Below, one piece after another: positions 31,906 through 40,690 of a stretch of 64,000 bases of DNA. This stretch comes from Nonomuraea sp. MG754425 (lineage in GTDB: Bacteria; Actinomycetota; Actinomycetes; Streptosporangiales; Streptosporangiaceae): contig NZ_SSXE01000013.1 in NCBI RefSeq assembly GCF_021699195.1, positions 1 to 64,000 of the forward strand, in the 5' to 3' direction. A program made the position numbers and the translations under genes. Below the pieces are notes generated by a model, which was not told the origin of the DNA, ran no database searches, and saw only the letters and a list, made by a program, of their open reading frames with translations. Position 1 is the first letter of the stretch. Every line of letters starts with the position of its first letter.

Positions 31906-32801
31906 ACGACGCCGCCGTCCGGCTCGACTACCTGGCGCAGACCGTGCGGCTGCTGTTCCCCGGGCCCGGGGGGCCGCGGGCGTACACGCTGCTGCCGCAC
32001 GCCGCCGTGCCGCGCAGGCTGGCGCCGCGCCGCTGGTGGCACGTGGGCTCGCGGATGGTGGTGCCGGTCGAGGGGTCCGTCGCGGCCCACCTCGGCGAGG
32101 TCTTCCGGCGGCCGGTCGAGACCGTGCTGCATGTGCGTCCGGCGCTGCGGGCCAACCGCAAGCCCGTCCTGGAGGTCCGCTCGGACGGGCGGCTGCTGGC
32201 GTTCGTGAAGGTCGGCGACACCGCGCGGGCCCGCGAGCTGGTCGCCGCCGAGGCGGCGGCCCTGCGCCGGCTGGCCGGGCTGTCGCTGCGCACGGTCACC
32301 GCGCCCACCGTGCTGCACCACGGCGACTGGCGCGGGCTGTCCGTGCTGGCGCTGTCCCCCCTGCCGGTACGCCGCGCCGGCCAGGTGCCGCGGACGCTGC
32401 TGCTGGACGCGGTCGCGGAGATCGCCGCCACCGGCGGGGACCGCCCGGCCTGGCACGGCGACCTCGCGCCCTGGAACATCTGCCGCTCCCCCGACGGGCG
32501 GCTGCTGGTGTGGGACTGGGAGCGGTACGAGGTCGGCGTCCCCTACGGCTTCGACGCCGTCCACCACTTCTTCCAGCGGGCCCTGCGCAGGATGGCGCCA
32601 CCGGCCGCGGCGCGGGCGTGCGTGGCAGGCGCGGCCGGGGTGCTGGCGCCCCTGGGCCTGCCGGCGGCGACGGCCCGGCGGACCGCGGCCCGGTACCTGG
32701 TCACGCTGGCCCGGCGGCACGCCGCCGACGGCCACGCCCCGCTCGGCCCGCCTGAGTCCTGGCTCGACCCGGCCGTCGATCACGAGGAGCAACGCAGTTG
32801 A
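31902..32801 (+). CDS. Aminoglycoside-phosphotransferase-like kinase
   Basis: 299 residues. Protein-kinase-like fold: LLAFVKVGD (ATP-binding Lys), AWHGDLAPWNICRS (catalytic Brenner motif) and LLVWDWERYEVG (metal-binding Asp). It probably phosphorylates a sugar, lipid carrier or other small molecule in the sulfated-glycan pathway; the substrate cannot be read. ATG 31902 follows TGGAGG and overlaps the polymerase stop (ATGA). Confidence 0.75.
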   Translation: MNDAAVRLDYLAQTVRLLFPGPGGPRAYTLLPHAAVPRRLAPRRWWHVGSRMVVPVEGSVAAHLGEVFRRPVETVLHVRPALRANRKPVLEVRSDGRLLAFVKVGDTARARELVAAEAAALRRLAGLSLRTVTAPTVLHHGDWRGLSVLALSPLPVRRAGQVPRTLLLDAVAEIAATGGDRPAWHGDLAPWNICRSPDGRLLVWDWERYEVGVPYGFDAVHHFFQRALRRMAPPAAARACVAGAAGVLAPLGLPAATARRTAARYLVTLARRHAADGHAPLGPPESWLDPAVDHEEQRS

Positions 32802-33667
32802 GGACGATTCACATGGGGACGGTGAAACAATCCGTGCTGTCGCTGTCACGCGCCACGGGACGGTTCACGTCGGGGGCGCGCGTGCTGCCGTCGTTCCTGA
32901 TCACGGGTGCGCAGCGGTGCGGCACCACCTCGCTGTACCGCGCGCTGGCCCAGCATCCGCTGCTGCTCAAACCGGTGCTGCACAAGGGTGTGCACTACTT
33001 CGACGTCGCCTACTGGCGCGGGATGTCCTGGTACCAGGCGCACTTCCCGCTGCGGATGGGCGCGGCGCTGCTCGCCCATCGGTTCGGCGCGCGCGCCCAG
33101 GCGTACGAGTCCTCCCCCTACTACCTGTTCCATCCGCTGGCCGGGGAGCGCATCGCCGCCGACCTGCCGGGGGTCAAGCTGATCGTGCTGGTCCGCGACC
33201 CGGTCGAGCGGGCCTGCTCCGCGCACGCCCACGAGCTGGCCAGGGGCTTCGAGACGGAGTCGCACTTCGAGCACGCCCTGGAGCTGGAGGCCCGCCGCCT
33301 GGCCGGGGCCGAGGAACTGCTGCGCGAGACGCCGTACGCGCTGCACCACTCGCACCGCCATCACGCGTACCTGGCCAGGGGGCGCTACGCCGACCAGCTC
33401 GACCGGGTGGAGCCGCTGATCGGCCGCGAGCGCATCCTCGTGCTGGACAGCCACCGGTTCTTCGCCGAGCCCGAGGTGGCCTACGACCGGGTGCTGGAGT
33501 TCCTGGGGGTGCCGCACCTGGGGTATCCCGTGTTCGAGCGGCACAACGGGCGGCCGTTGCCGCGTACGGTGCCGCCGGTGCTGGGGCAGGCGTTGCGTGA
33601 CCACTTCGAGCCGTACGACGCGCGGCTGTCGCGCTGGCTGGACGGTGAGCCGTCGTGGCGGCGGTGA
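32798..33667 (+). CDS. Sulfotransferase (heparan/chondroitin sulfotransferase-like), first of three
   Basis: 289 residues. The 5'-phosphosulfate loop FLITGAQRCGTTSLYRAL is at about 32–49. The 3'-phosphate motif is LIVLVRDPVERACSAHAH. The SSPYYLFHP block is typical of carbohydrate sulfotransferases of the heparan type. It transfers sulfate from PAPS to a glycan hydroxyl or amine. Starts at TTG 32798 with GAGGAG upstream and TTGA overlap; an ATG at 32813 is the alternative. Confidence 0.85.
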   Translation: MRTIHMGTVKQSVLSLSRATGRFTSGARVLPSFLITGAQRCGTTSLYRALAQHPLLLKPVLHKGVHYFDVAYWRGMSWYQAHFPLRMGAALLAHRFGARAQAYESSPYYLFHPLAGERIAADLPGVKLIVLVRDPVERACSAHAHELARGFETESHFEHALELEARRLAGAEELLRETPYALHHSHRHHAYLARGRYADQLDRVEPLIGRERILVLDSHRFFAEPEVAYDRVLEFLGVPHLGYPVFERHNGRPLPRTVPPVLGQALRDHFEPYDARLSRWLDGEPSWRR

Positions 33668-34902
33668 TCGGGCGCAAGGGGCTGGCCGGGCTTAGCGGGG
33701 CGGCGCTGGGGGCGCTGGCGCAGTTCGTCCTGGTGGTGGTGGTGACCAGGGCCTATCCGGCGGCCGAGGCGGGCGCGTTCTTCACCGCGACCGCGCTGGC
33801 GCTCATGGTGGCGGGCATCGCGAAGCTGGACGCCGGGAACGGGCTGATCTACTTCATCGCCCGTGCCCGGACGGCTGACTACCACGGCATGTCCGGATAT
33901 ATCCGGGCAGCGCTCGTGCCGTGCGTGGCGGTGGCCGGGGGCGCGGCGCTGGTGCTGTACCCCCGGCTCGGCCCGCTCGCCGCATTGCTGCCCGTCATGG
34001 TGGTGGCGGACGTGCTGCTGGCCGCCACCCGCGGGTTCGGGGCCATGCGGCCCACGGTGCTGCTCGACGGGATGCTGGTGCCGCTCTGCCAGGTCCTGCT
34101 GGTGGGCGGGGCCGCGCTGGCGGGAGCCTCCGGGTGGGAGCTGACGCTGGCGTGGGGGGTTCCGTACCTGCCGGCGGCGGTCCTGGCAGCCGCCGGGCTG
34201 CGGAGGCGGTTGCCGCGCACGCCGTCCCTGCCGGGGACGTGGCACGACCTGTGGCGGCACACCGCGCCCCGCTCGGCGGCGGGCGCGATCCAGGCCGTCT
34301 TCCAGCGGCTGGACATCGTGATCGTGGCGCTGCTCGGCGGGCCCGCGCAGGCCGCCGTCTACACGGCCGCCACCCGGTTCAAGGTGCTCGGCCAGCTCGC
34401 CAACCAGGGGCTGACGCAGGCCGCGCAGGCCCCGCTGGTCCGGGCCATGGCCGAGGGCGAGCGCGAGCGGGCCGGGGAGCTGTACCAGACGACCACCGCC
34501 TGGCTGGTGCTGCTGACCTGGCCGGTGTGGCTGCTCTACGCGGCGCTCGCGCCGTGGCTGCTGCGGCTGTTCGGGCCCGCGTACGGGTCGGCCGCACCCG
34601 TGGCACTGGTCCTGTCCGGGACGATGATGGTGGCCACCGCCTGCGGCATGGTGGACGTGGTGCTGACCGCCGCCGGGCACACCACGGCCAGCCTGGCCAA
34701 CCTGCTGGCCGCGATCGGCTGCACCGTACTGCTCGACCTGGCGCTGATCCCCGCCCACGGGGCGCTCGGGGCGGTCGCCGGGTGGTCGGGCGGCGTGCTC
34801 GTCAAGAACCTGCTGCCCCTCTGGCAGCTCCACCGCCGCTACGGCCTGCGTCCCTTCGGCCGCCACACCCTCGCGGCCCTGCGCCGGACGGCACTCGCGT
34901 GA
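33655..34902 (+). CDS. Wzx-type polysaccharide flippase (MOP superfamily)
   Basis: 415 residues, about 12 transmembrane helices. It opens with RKGLAGLSGAALGALAQFVL and carries the internal RLDIVIVALLGG and FKVLGQLANQGLTQAAQAPL blocks typical of polysaccharide MATE-like exporters. It would move lipid-linked repeat units to the outer leaflet. It starts at GTG 33655, overlapping the sulfotransferase by 13 bp; GTG 33664 is possible. Confidence 0.87.
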   Translation: MAAVIGRKGLAGLSGAALGALAQFVLVVVVTRAYPAAEAGAFFTATALALMVAGIAKLDAGNGLIYFIARARTADYHGMSGYIRAALVPCVAVAGGAALVLYPRLGPLAALLPVMVVADVLLAATRGFGAMRPTVLLDGMLVPLCQVLLVGGAALAGASGWELTLAWGVPYLPAAVLAAAGLRRRLPRTPSLPGTWHDLWRHTAPRSAAGAIQAVFQRLDIVIVALLGGPAQAAVYTAATRFKVLGQLANQGLTQAAQAPLVRAMAEGERERAGELYQTTTAWLVLLTWPVWLLYAALAPWLLRLFGPAYGSAAPVALVLSGTMMVATACGMVDVVLTAAGHTTASLANLLAAIGCTVLLDLALIPAHGALGAVAGWSGGVLVKNLLPLWQLHRRYGLRPFGRHTLAALRRTALA

Positions 34903-35816
34903 CCCCCGGACCGGCGGACGCGAGCCCGGTGCTGGTGACCGGGCTGCCGCGCAGCGGGACGAGCTGGACCGGCAAGATGCTCGCCGCCGGAGGCGACCTG
35001 GTCTACGTCAACGAGCCGCTCAACCCCCAGCATCCGCCCGGCCGCTGCCCCGGGGTGCTCGACGCGCGGGTGACGCACCGGTTCCAGTACATCTGCGACG
35101 ACAACTCCGCCGACTGGCTGCCCGCCTTCCGCGACACCGTGGGCCTGCGCTACCAGTGGCTGGCCGAGCTGCGCGCGAACCGCTCCCCCTACGACCTGGC
35201 CCGCCTGCTGCGCTACGGCGTCGCCTTCACGCACGGCCGCCTGACGGGACGGCGGGCGCTGCTGGACGATCCGTTCGCGGTGCTGAGCGCCGGATGGTTC
35301 GCGCGGCGGCTGGGGTGCCGGGTGATCGCGCTGGTGCGGGACCCGGTGTCGTTCGTGGCGAGCTGGGCGCGGCTGGGGTGGACGGTGCACCTCGACGAGC
35401 TGCTGGACCAGCCCCTGCTCGTCCGGGACCATCCCGAGGTGCTGGAGCTGCGGGCGCTGGCCGGGTCACGCGACCGGGCGGCCACGGCGGCGGCGTTGTG
35501 GCGGGTGACCCGATCCGTGCTGGCGGGCACACCCGGGATCCTGCTCACCTCCTACGAGTCGCTGGCCGCCGACCCGGTGCCCGGTTTCCGGCGGCTGTAC
35601 GCGTACGCGGGCCTGCGCTGGACGGCCGGGGCCGAGCGGCGGATCGTCCGGGCCTGCCACCGTCCAGGGGGGCGCTCAGGAGCGGGTTTCGCCTGGTCGG
35701 GGCTGTCGCGCACGGCGTACCGGCGGATGGACTCGCGCAGCGCGCTGGCGGACCCGGCCCGGGGCCTCACCCCGCAGGACGTCGCCCGCGTGCGCGCCCT
35801 GACGTCCGGTCCCTGA
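34899..35816 (+). CDS. Sulfotransferase, second of three
   Basis: 305 residues. VLVTGLPRSGTSWTGKML near residue 10 is the PAPS 5'-loop; CRVIALVRDPVSFVASWAR is the 3'-phosphate motif; LLTSYESLAADP follows as in Sulfotransfer_3 members. The sequence is clearly different from the first enzyme, so a different position or substrate is likely. GTG 34899 overlaps the flippase stop (GTGA). The 3' end overlaps the opposite-strand WecG-like gene by 50 bp. Confidence 0.85.
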   Translation: MTPGPADASPVLVTGLPRSGTSWTGKMLAAGGDLVYVNEPLNPQHPPGRCPGVLDARVTHRFQYICDDNSADWLPAFRDTVGLRYQWLAELRANRSPYDLARLLRYGVAFTHGRLTGRRALLDDPFAVLSAGWFARRLGCRVIALVRDPVSFVASWARLGWTVHLDELLDQPLLVRDHPEVLELRALAGSRDRAATAAALWRVTRSVLAGTPGILLTSYESLAADPVPGFRRLYAYAGLRWTAGAERRIVRACHRPGGRSGAGFAWSGLSRTAYRRMDSRSALADPARGLTPQDVARVRALTSGP

Positions 35817-36627
35817 GGCGGGTGAGCAGGCAGCCGCCGAGCAGCCGGGCGGCGAACGGCAGATCGTCCACCAGGTACCGGCGGGCCAGCCGGCCCGGCT
35901 CGCCAGCCAGCCGGAAGGCCCACTCCAGCCCGGCGCGCCCGGCCCACCGGGGCGCGCGGGCCACCGCCCCGGCGGCGAACGCGATGGCCGCCCCGCACCC
36001 GAGGAACCACGCGTCGGGCAGTTCCGCCCGCAGCCGGGCGATCAGGCGGTCCTGCCGGGGGAAGCCGAGCCCGACGAACACCAGCCGGGGCCGCGCGGCG
36101 ACCACCGCCCGGCAGACGTCGTCCGTGCCCTCCGGGGTGTCGTCGAACCGGTACGGCGGCGCGTGCACGCCGCGGATCTCGAGCGCGGGATGGCGACCGG
36201 CCAGCTCCCGCGCCGCCGCGCGCGCCACCTCCGGCGGGCCGCCGCCGAGCAGGTAGACGGGCCACCCGTGGCCGGCGGCCAGGGCGCTGAGCGACCAGAT
36301 GAGGTCGGCCCCCGTCACCCGTTCGGGCAGCGGGGTGCCGAGCAGCCGCGCCGCCCACACCAGCGGCATGCCGTCGGGGACGACGATGTCGGCCGAGCAC
36401 ACCAGTTCCCTGAGCGCCGGGTCGGCGGCGGCGGCGCGGCAGATGTCCACGTTGGGGGTGACGATCCGGCCGCCGCGCCCGGCCGCCAGCGCCGCGGCCA
36501 CCCTGCGGACGACCTCGCCCTCGGTCAGCGCGTCCACCCCGACCCCGGCCACCCGTACCCGCCCGCCCGCCGTCCCTTCGGACGCGCGGGCGGGGACGGG
36601 CCCCACGGTGCTCGGGTGCGGGGTCAA
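35767..36627 (-). CDS. WecG/TagA/CpsF-family glycosyltransferase
   Basis: 286 residues. GT26 signature: IVTPNVDICRAAAADPALRE, ADIVVPDGMPLVWAARLLG, ERVTGADLIWSL, VFVGLGFPRQDRLI. It transfers a sugar (ManNAc-type in characterised homologues) to the lipid-linked acceptor on the inner leaflet. Start TTG 36627 overlaps the GT2 stop (TTGA). It is the last gene of the minus-strand operon, and its 3' end runs 50 bp into the convergent sulfotransferase. Confidence 0.88.
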   Translation of the reverse strand: MTPHPSTVGPVPARASEGTAGGRVRVAGVGVDALTEGEVVRRVAAALAAGRGGRIVTPNVDICRAAAADPALRELVCSADIVVPDGMPLVWAARLLGTPLPERVTGADLIWSLSALAAGHGWPVYLLGGGPPEVARAAARELAGRHPALEIRGVHAPPYRFDDTPEGTDDVCRAVVAARPRLVFVGLGFPRQDRLIARLRAELPDAWFLGCGAAIAFAAGAVARAPRWAGRAGLEWAFRLAGEPGRLARRYLVDDLPFAARLLGGCLLTRLRDRTSGRARGRRPAG

Positions 36628-37508
36628 ATGCCGTGCCCGCGGTCGTGCAGCGCCGACATCACGGTGGGCGCGGTGACCAGGCCCGCGGCCACCGCCAGCG
36701 CGAGCGGCACGCGCGGTTCGCCGAGCCGGGACCCGAGCGCGCGGACCGCCCACCGGACGGCCGCCCGCCGCTGCCCCAGCGCGGCGTGGCCGAAGGCCAG
36801 TTGACCGTAGACCCGCGCCGCGCCGCGCGGATCCACGGCCAGTTCGGGGTGCCGGGCGAGCATCCACTCCAGCCCGGCGATGCGGTCGGCCCACCGGGTC
36901 GCGTAGTGGGACCCGGCCCAGCGCACCCGTACGAGCGGCCGGTCGACGTGGACCAGGGGCCGCCGCTTGGCGGCCCGCAGGGCGAGGTCCCAGTCCTCGT
37001 TCTGCCCGCCGGGCGCGCTCTCGTCGGGCCGGAGCAGCCCGCGCGGGAACAGGAACGTCGAGGAGTGCACCATCACCATCCGCGAGCGGACCAGGTCGGC
37101 CACGCCGACGCAGGAGGCTCCGGCCAGGCGGGGCACCCGCCGTCCTCGGTGCTCCACCTCGATGCCGCAGCTCGCGAACTCGCCGCCCGCCTCGTCGAGC
37201 GCGCGGGCCTGGGCGGCGAGCTTGCCGGGCAGCCACACGTCGTCGTCGTCGCAGAAGGCGATCAGGTCGGTGTCGCAGGCCGCGATGCCGGTGTTGCGCG
37301 CGCCGGGCAGCCCGGGGCTGAGCACGTTGGGCAGGACACGCACGGAGTCCGGGACCCCGGCCACGTCGCCGGGCCGCAGACCGTCGGCCACCACGACCAC
37401 GCTCAGCTCGCCCGCGTAGTCCTGCGCCAGCACCGCGTCGACCGCCTCGCGCAGCCACGCGGGCCGGTCACCGCACGTCGGGACGACCACGCCGACCGAC
37501 CGGGTCAC
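36624..37508 (-). CDS. Family 2 glycosyltransferase
   Basis: 294 residues. GT-A fold: VGVVVPTCGDRPAWLREAVD at the N-terminus, LPGARNTGI, then the acidic metal site AFCDDDDVWLPGKL, and GGQNEDWDLALRA. It uses a nucleotide sugar in the cytoplasm to extend the repeat unit. GTG 37508 overlaps the upstream sulfotransferase stop (GTGA), and its own stop overlaps the WecG-like start. Confidence 0.88.
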   Translation of the reverse strand: MTRSVGVVVPTCGDRPAWLREAVDAVLAQDYAGELSVVVVADGLRPGDVAGVPDSVRVLPNVLSPGLPGARNTGIAACDTDLIAFCDDDDVWLPGKLAAQARALDEAGGEFASCGIEVEHRGRRVPRLAGASCVGVADLVRSRMVMVHSSTFLFPRGLLRPDESAPGGQNEDWDLALRAAKRRPLVHVDRPLVRVRWAGSHYATRWADRIAGLEWMLARHPELAVDPRGAARVYGQLAFGHAALGQRRAAVRWAVRALGSRLGEPRVPLALAVAAGLVTAPTVMSALHDRGHGI

Positions 37509-38401
37509 CGCGCCACCCCCCAGTAGCCGTAGCGCGCCCTGAGCGGCCAGGTGAGGGCGTTGACGACCCGGCGGTGCGCGTCGGGCAGGCCGGAGCGCCA
37601 CGAGTCGTCCCGCCGCAGCTCCACCCGCCCCACGTGGAAGCGCATCGGGTTGCCGGACGCGGTGTGCGAGGGGCCGAGCCAGACCGTACGGCCGTCGAGG
37701 AAGGACAGCTCGGGCTCGGGCAGCCCCAGCCGCCGCGCCAGCCCGGTCAGGGTCTCGGCGGGGGCGGCGAGCAGGTCCTCGTAGCGCAGCCTGGTCACCC
37801 GGGCCCCGTGCCCCGGGAGCAGTTCGAGTGCGGTGTTCTGGGCCGACCAGTGCAGGGCGGTACGGGCCGGGCCCCACCGGGTCATCGGCTGCCCGCTCTC
37901 GGGCCGCCGCACGGTCCTGCCCCAGGAGTGGGCGACCGCGCGCGGGTCGCGGACCACGTGCACGATCCGCACGTCGACGCCGGCGGCCACCAGGCAGCGG
38001 GCCAGCGACGCGTGCTTGCTGGAGTCGACGACCACCGGCGCGCCGGCCGCGTCGTAGAGCGACCGGTAGGCCCGCGTGTACTCGGCCAGGTCGGGATGCG
38101 CGATGCGCGCGATCCGGCGGGTGCGATCGATGCTGCGGCGCAGCGCCACCATCCGCTCGGCGAGCCGCGGGGTCCAGCCGCCGAACGCACGCTCCCCGAC
38201 CTGCCGCCAGAACGGACAGACGGGGAACGCGGAACCGCACCCGCAAAGCTCCCCCGCGAGAACCCCCCGGTCCCACAGATGCACCACCTCACCCAGCGGC
38301 GTCACGCCGGGAAGCTCGCCCAGGAGCCTCTCCAGCAGAGTGGTGCCGCTACGGCCGAGGCCGCCCAGGTAGATCACCTGGGCGGACGCGCGATCAGTCA
38401 C
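37505..38401 (-). CDS. Sulfotransferase, third of three
   Basis: 298 residues. VIYLGGLGRSGTTLLERLL near residue 10 is the PAPS loop; VRIVHVVRDPRAVAHSW the 3'-phosphate motif; CGCGSAFPVCPFW the cysteine block seen in one bacterial Sulfotransfer_3 group. VVVDSSKHASLARCL precedes it. It differs from the other two sulfotransferases in the locus. Start GTG 38401; a 90-bp gap separates it from cysN, so it may have its own ribosome entry or promoter. Confidence 0.87.
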   Translation of the reverse strand: MTDRASAQVIYLGGLGRSGTTLLERLLGELPGVTPLGEVVHLWDRGVLAGELCGCGSAFPVCPFWRQVGERAFGGWTPRLAERMVALRRSIDRTRRIARIAHPDLAEYTRAYRSLYDAAGAPVVVDSSKHASLARCLVAAGVDVRIVHVVRDPRAVAHSWGRTVRRPESGQPMTRWGPARTALHWSAQNTALELLPGHGARVTRLRYEDLLAAPAETLTGLARRLGLPEPELSFLDGRTVWLGPSHTASGNPMRFHVGRVELRRDDSWRSGLPDAHRRVVNALTWPLRARYGYWGVAR

Positions 38402-38491
38402 GGAGGAGAGCCTTCGCGTTGTCGAACACGGAACGCGACGACTCTACTGCGGAGAGTAAAGCCCGGGTGCTCCCAACCCCAAAAGATCTAC

Positions 38492-39754
38492 CTAGCGGGC
38501 GTCGATGATCATGCCGGCGCCGACCGTGCCGTTCGTGGACTCGTCCACCAGGATGAAGCCGCCGGTCATCCGGTTACGCGCGTAGTCGTCCACGAACAGC
38601 GGCTGCGTGACGCGCAGCGACACCCGGCCGATCTCGTTGAGGCCGAGCGAGCCGGCCTCCTCGTCGCGGTGCAGGGTGTTGACGTCGAGCCGGTAGTGCA
38701 GGTCGCGGACGAGCGCGCGGGCGGTGCGGGTGGTGTGCTTGATCATCAGCTTGGAACGCGGCGTCAGCTTGAGGCCGTCGGCCATCCAGCAGACCATCGC
38801 CTCCAGCTCCTGCGCCGCGCTCGGCTGGTTGTTCGGCCGGGCGATCATGTCGCCGCGCGAGATGTCGATGTCGTCCTCGAAGCGCAGCGTCACCGACATG
38901 GGCGGGAAGGCCTCCTCGACCGGCCCGTCGAAGGTGTCGATCGAGGCGATGCGGGTGGTCAGGCCCGAGGGCAGGTGCACCACCTCGTCGCCGGGCTTGA
39001 GCACGCCGCCCGCCACCTGTCCGGCGTAGCCGCGGTAGTCGTGGAAGGCCGGGTCGGTGGCCCGCTGCGGGCGGATGACGTACTGCACCGGGAAGCGCAC
39101 GTCGGTCAGGTTGCGGTCGGAGGCGATGTGCACGTTCTCCAGGTGGTGCAGGAGGGACGTGCCGAGGTACCACGGCATGTTCTCCGAGCGGGAGACCACG
39201 TTGTCGCCGTTGAGCGCGGAGATCGGGATGAAGGTGAGGTCGCCGACGTTCAGCTTGGACGCGAACGCCGTGAACTCGTCCCTGATCTCCTCGAAGCGCT
39301 CCCGGGAGTAGTCGACCAGGTCCATCTTGTTGACGGCCAGTACCAGGTGCGGGACGCGCAGCAGCGAGGTCAGGAACGCGTGCCGCCGCGACTGCTCCAG
39401 CACGCCCTTGCGGGCGTCGATGAGGATGATCGCCAGGTCGGCGGTGGAGGCGCCGGTGACCATGTTCCGGGTGTACTGGATGTGCCCCGGGGTGTCGGCG
39501 ATGATGAACTTGCGGCGCGGCGTGGCGAAGTAGCGGTAGGCCACGTCGATCGTGATGCCCTGCTCCCGCTCCGCGCGCAGGCCGTCGGTCAGCAGCGACA
39601 GGTCGGTGTACTCGGTGCCCCGGTCGCGCGAGGTGCGCTCGACGGCCTCGAGTTGGTCCTCGAAGATCGCTTTGGAGTCGAAGAGCAACCGTCCGATGAG
39701 GGTGGACTTGCCGTCGTCGACGCTTCCCGCCGTGGCAAAGCGGAGAATGTCCAT
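38492..39754 (-). CDS. cysN: Sulfate adenylyltransferase subunit 1 (GTPase)
   Basis: 420 residues. EF-Tu-like GTPase: GSVDDGKST (G1), IADTPGHIQYTRNM (G3), LAVNKMDLVD (G4). GTP hydrolysis drives APS formation by CysD. There is no fused APS kinase at the C-terminus, consistent with a separate cysC in the same locus. It starts two bases after the cysD stop. Confidence 0.95.
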   Translation of the reverse strand: MDILRFATAGSVDDGKSTLIGRLLFDSKAIFEDQLEAVERTSRDRGTEYTDLSLLTDGLRAEREQGITIDVAYRYFATPRRKFIIADTPGHIQYTRNMVTGASTADLAIILIDARKGVLEQSRRHAFLTSLLRVPHLVLAVNKMDLVDYSRERFEEIRDEFTAFASKLNVGDLTFIPISALNGDNVVSRSENMPWYLGTSLLHHLENVHIASDRNLTDVRFPVQYVIRPQRATDPAFHDYRGYAGQVAGGVLKPGDEVVHLPSGLTTRIASIDTFDGPVEEAFPPMSVTLRFEDDIDISRGDMIARPNNQPSAAQELEAMVCWMADGLKLTPRSKLMIKHTTRTARALVRDLHYRLDVNTLHRDEEAGSLGLNEIGRVSLRVTQPLFVDDYARNRMTGGFILVDESTNGTVGAGMIIDAR

Positions 39755-39756
39755 CT

Positions 39757-40671
39757 TTAGAAGTAACCCTCTCGCTTACGGTCTTCCATCGCGGCCTCGG
39801 ACGCGCGGTCGTCGGCCCTGGTGGCCCCACGCTCGGTGATCCGGGTGGCGGCGATCTCCTCGATGATCTCCTCGATCGTGGCCGCCACGGACTGCACGGC
39901 GCCGGTGCAGGTCATGTCGCCCACCGTGCGGTAGCGCACCACGGACTCGAACAGCGGCTCGTCGTCGCCGCGCACCACGACGTCGGAGTCGGGCAGCAGC
40001 ATGCCGTCGCGCTCGAACACCTTGCGGGTGTGGGCGAAGTAGATGGAGGGGATCTCGATGCCCTCGCGCCGGATGTAGTCCCAGATGTCGAGCTCGGTCC
40101 AGTTCGACAGCGGGAAGACGCGGATGTGCTCGCCCTTGCGGATGCGCGAGTTGTAGAGGTTCCACAGCTCGGGACGCTGGTTCTTCGGATCCCACTGGCC
40201 GAAGTCGTCGCGGAAGGAGAAGACCCGCTCCTTCGCGCGCGCCTTCTCCTCGTCGCGCCTGGCGCCGCCGAACACGGCGTCGAACTCGTGCTCCTCGATC
40301 GCGTCGAGCAGCGTGGTGGTCTGCAGGCGGTTGCGCGAGGCGCGCCGTCCGGTCTCCTCGACGACCCGGCCCTGGTCGATGGAGTCCTGGACGCTGGCCA
40401 CGACCAGCCGCGCGCCCAGTTCGGCCGAACGGCGATCGCGGAACTCGATGACCTCGTCGAAGTTGTGCCCCGTGTCCACGTGCATCAGCGGGAACGGGAT
40501 CGCGGCGGGCCAGAACGCCTTCTCCGCGATGCGGAGCATGACGATCGAGTCCTTGCCGCCGGAGAACAGCAGACAGGGCCGCTCGAACTCGGCCGCCACT
40601 TCACGCATGATGTGGATGGCCTCTGCTTCGAGCACGTCGAGCTGCGACGTCGTGTAGTCGCGCTGCAGCAT
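39757..40671 (-). CDS. cysD: Sulfate adenylyltransferase subunit 2
   Basis: 304 residues. PP-loop ATP pyrophosphatase motif LLFSGGKDSIVMLRIAEKAF near 33; MHVDTGHNFDEVIEFRD; FGGARRDEEKARAKER; and DIWDYIRREGIEIPSIYFAH near the C-terminus. It forms APS from ATP and sulfate with CysN. ATG 40671 follows GGAGGAAG. It belongs to the minus-strand operon between cysQ and cysN. Confidence 0.95.
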   Translation of the reverse strand: MLQRDYTTSQLDVLEAEAIHIMREVAAEFERPCLLFSGGKDSIVMLRIAEKAFWPAAIPFPLMHVDTGHNFDEVIEFRDRRSAELGARLVVASVQDSIDQGRVVEETGRRASRNRLQTTTLLDAIEEHEFDAVFGGARRDEEKARAKERVFSFRDDFGQWDPKNQRPELWNLYNSRIRKGEHIRVFPLSNWTELDIWDYIRREGIEIPSIYFAHTRKVFERDGMLLPDSDVVVRGDDEPLFESVVRYRTVGDMTCTGAVQSVAATIEEIIEEIAATRITERGATRADDRASEAAMEDRKREGYF

Positions 40672-40690
40672 GGAGCTTCCTCCGGCGGGT

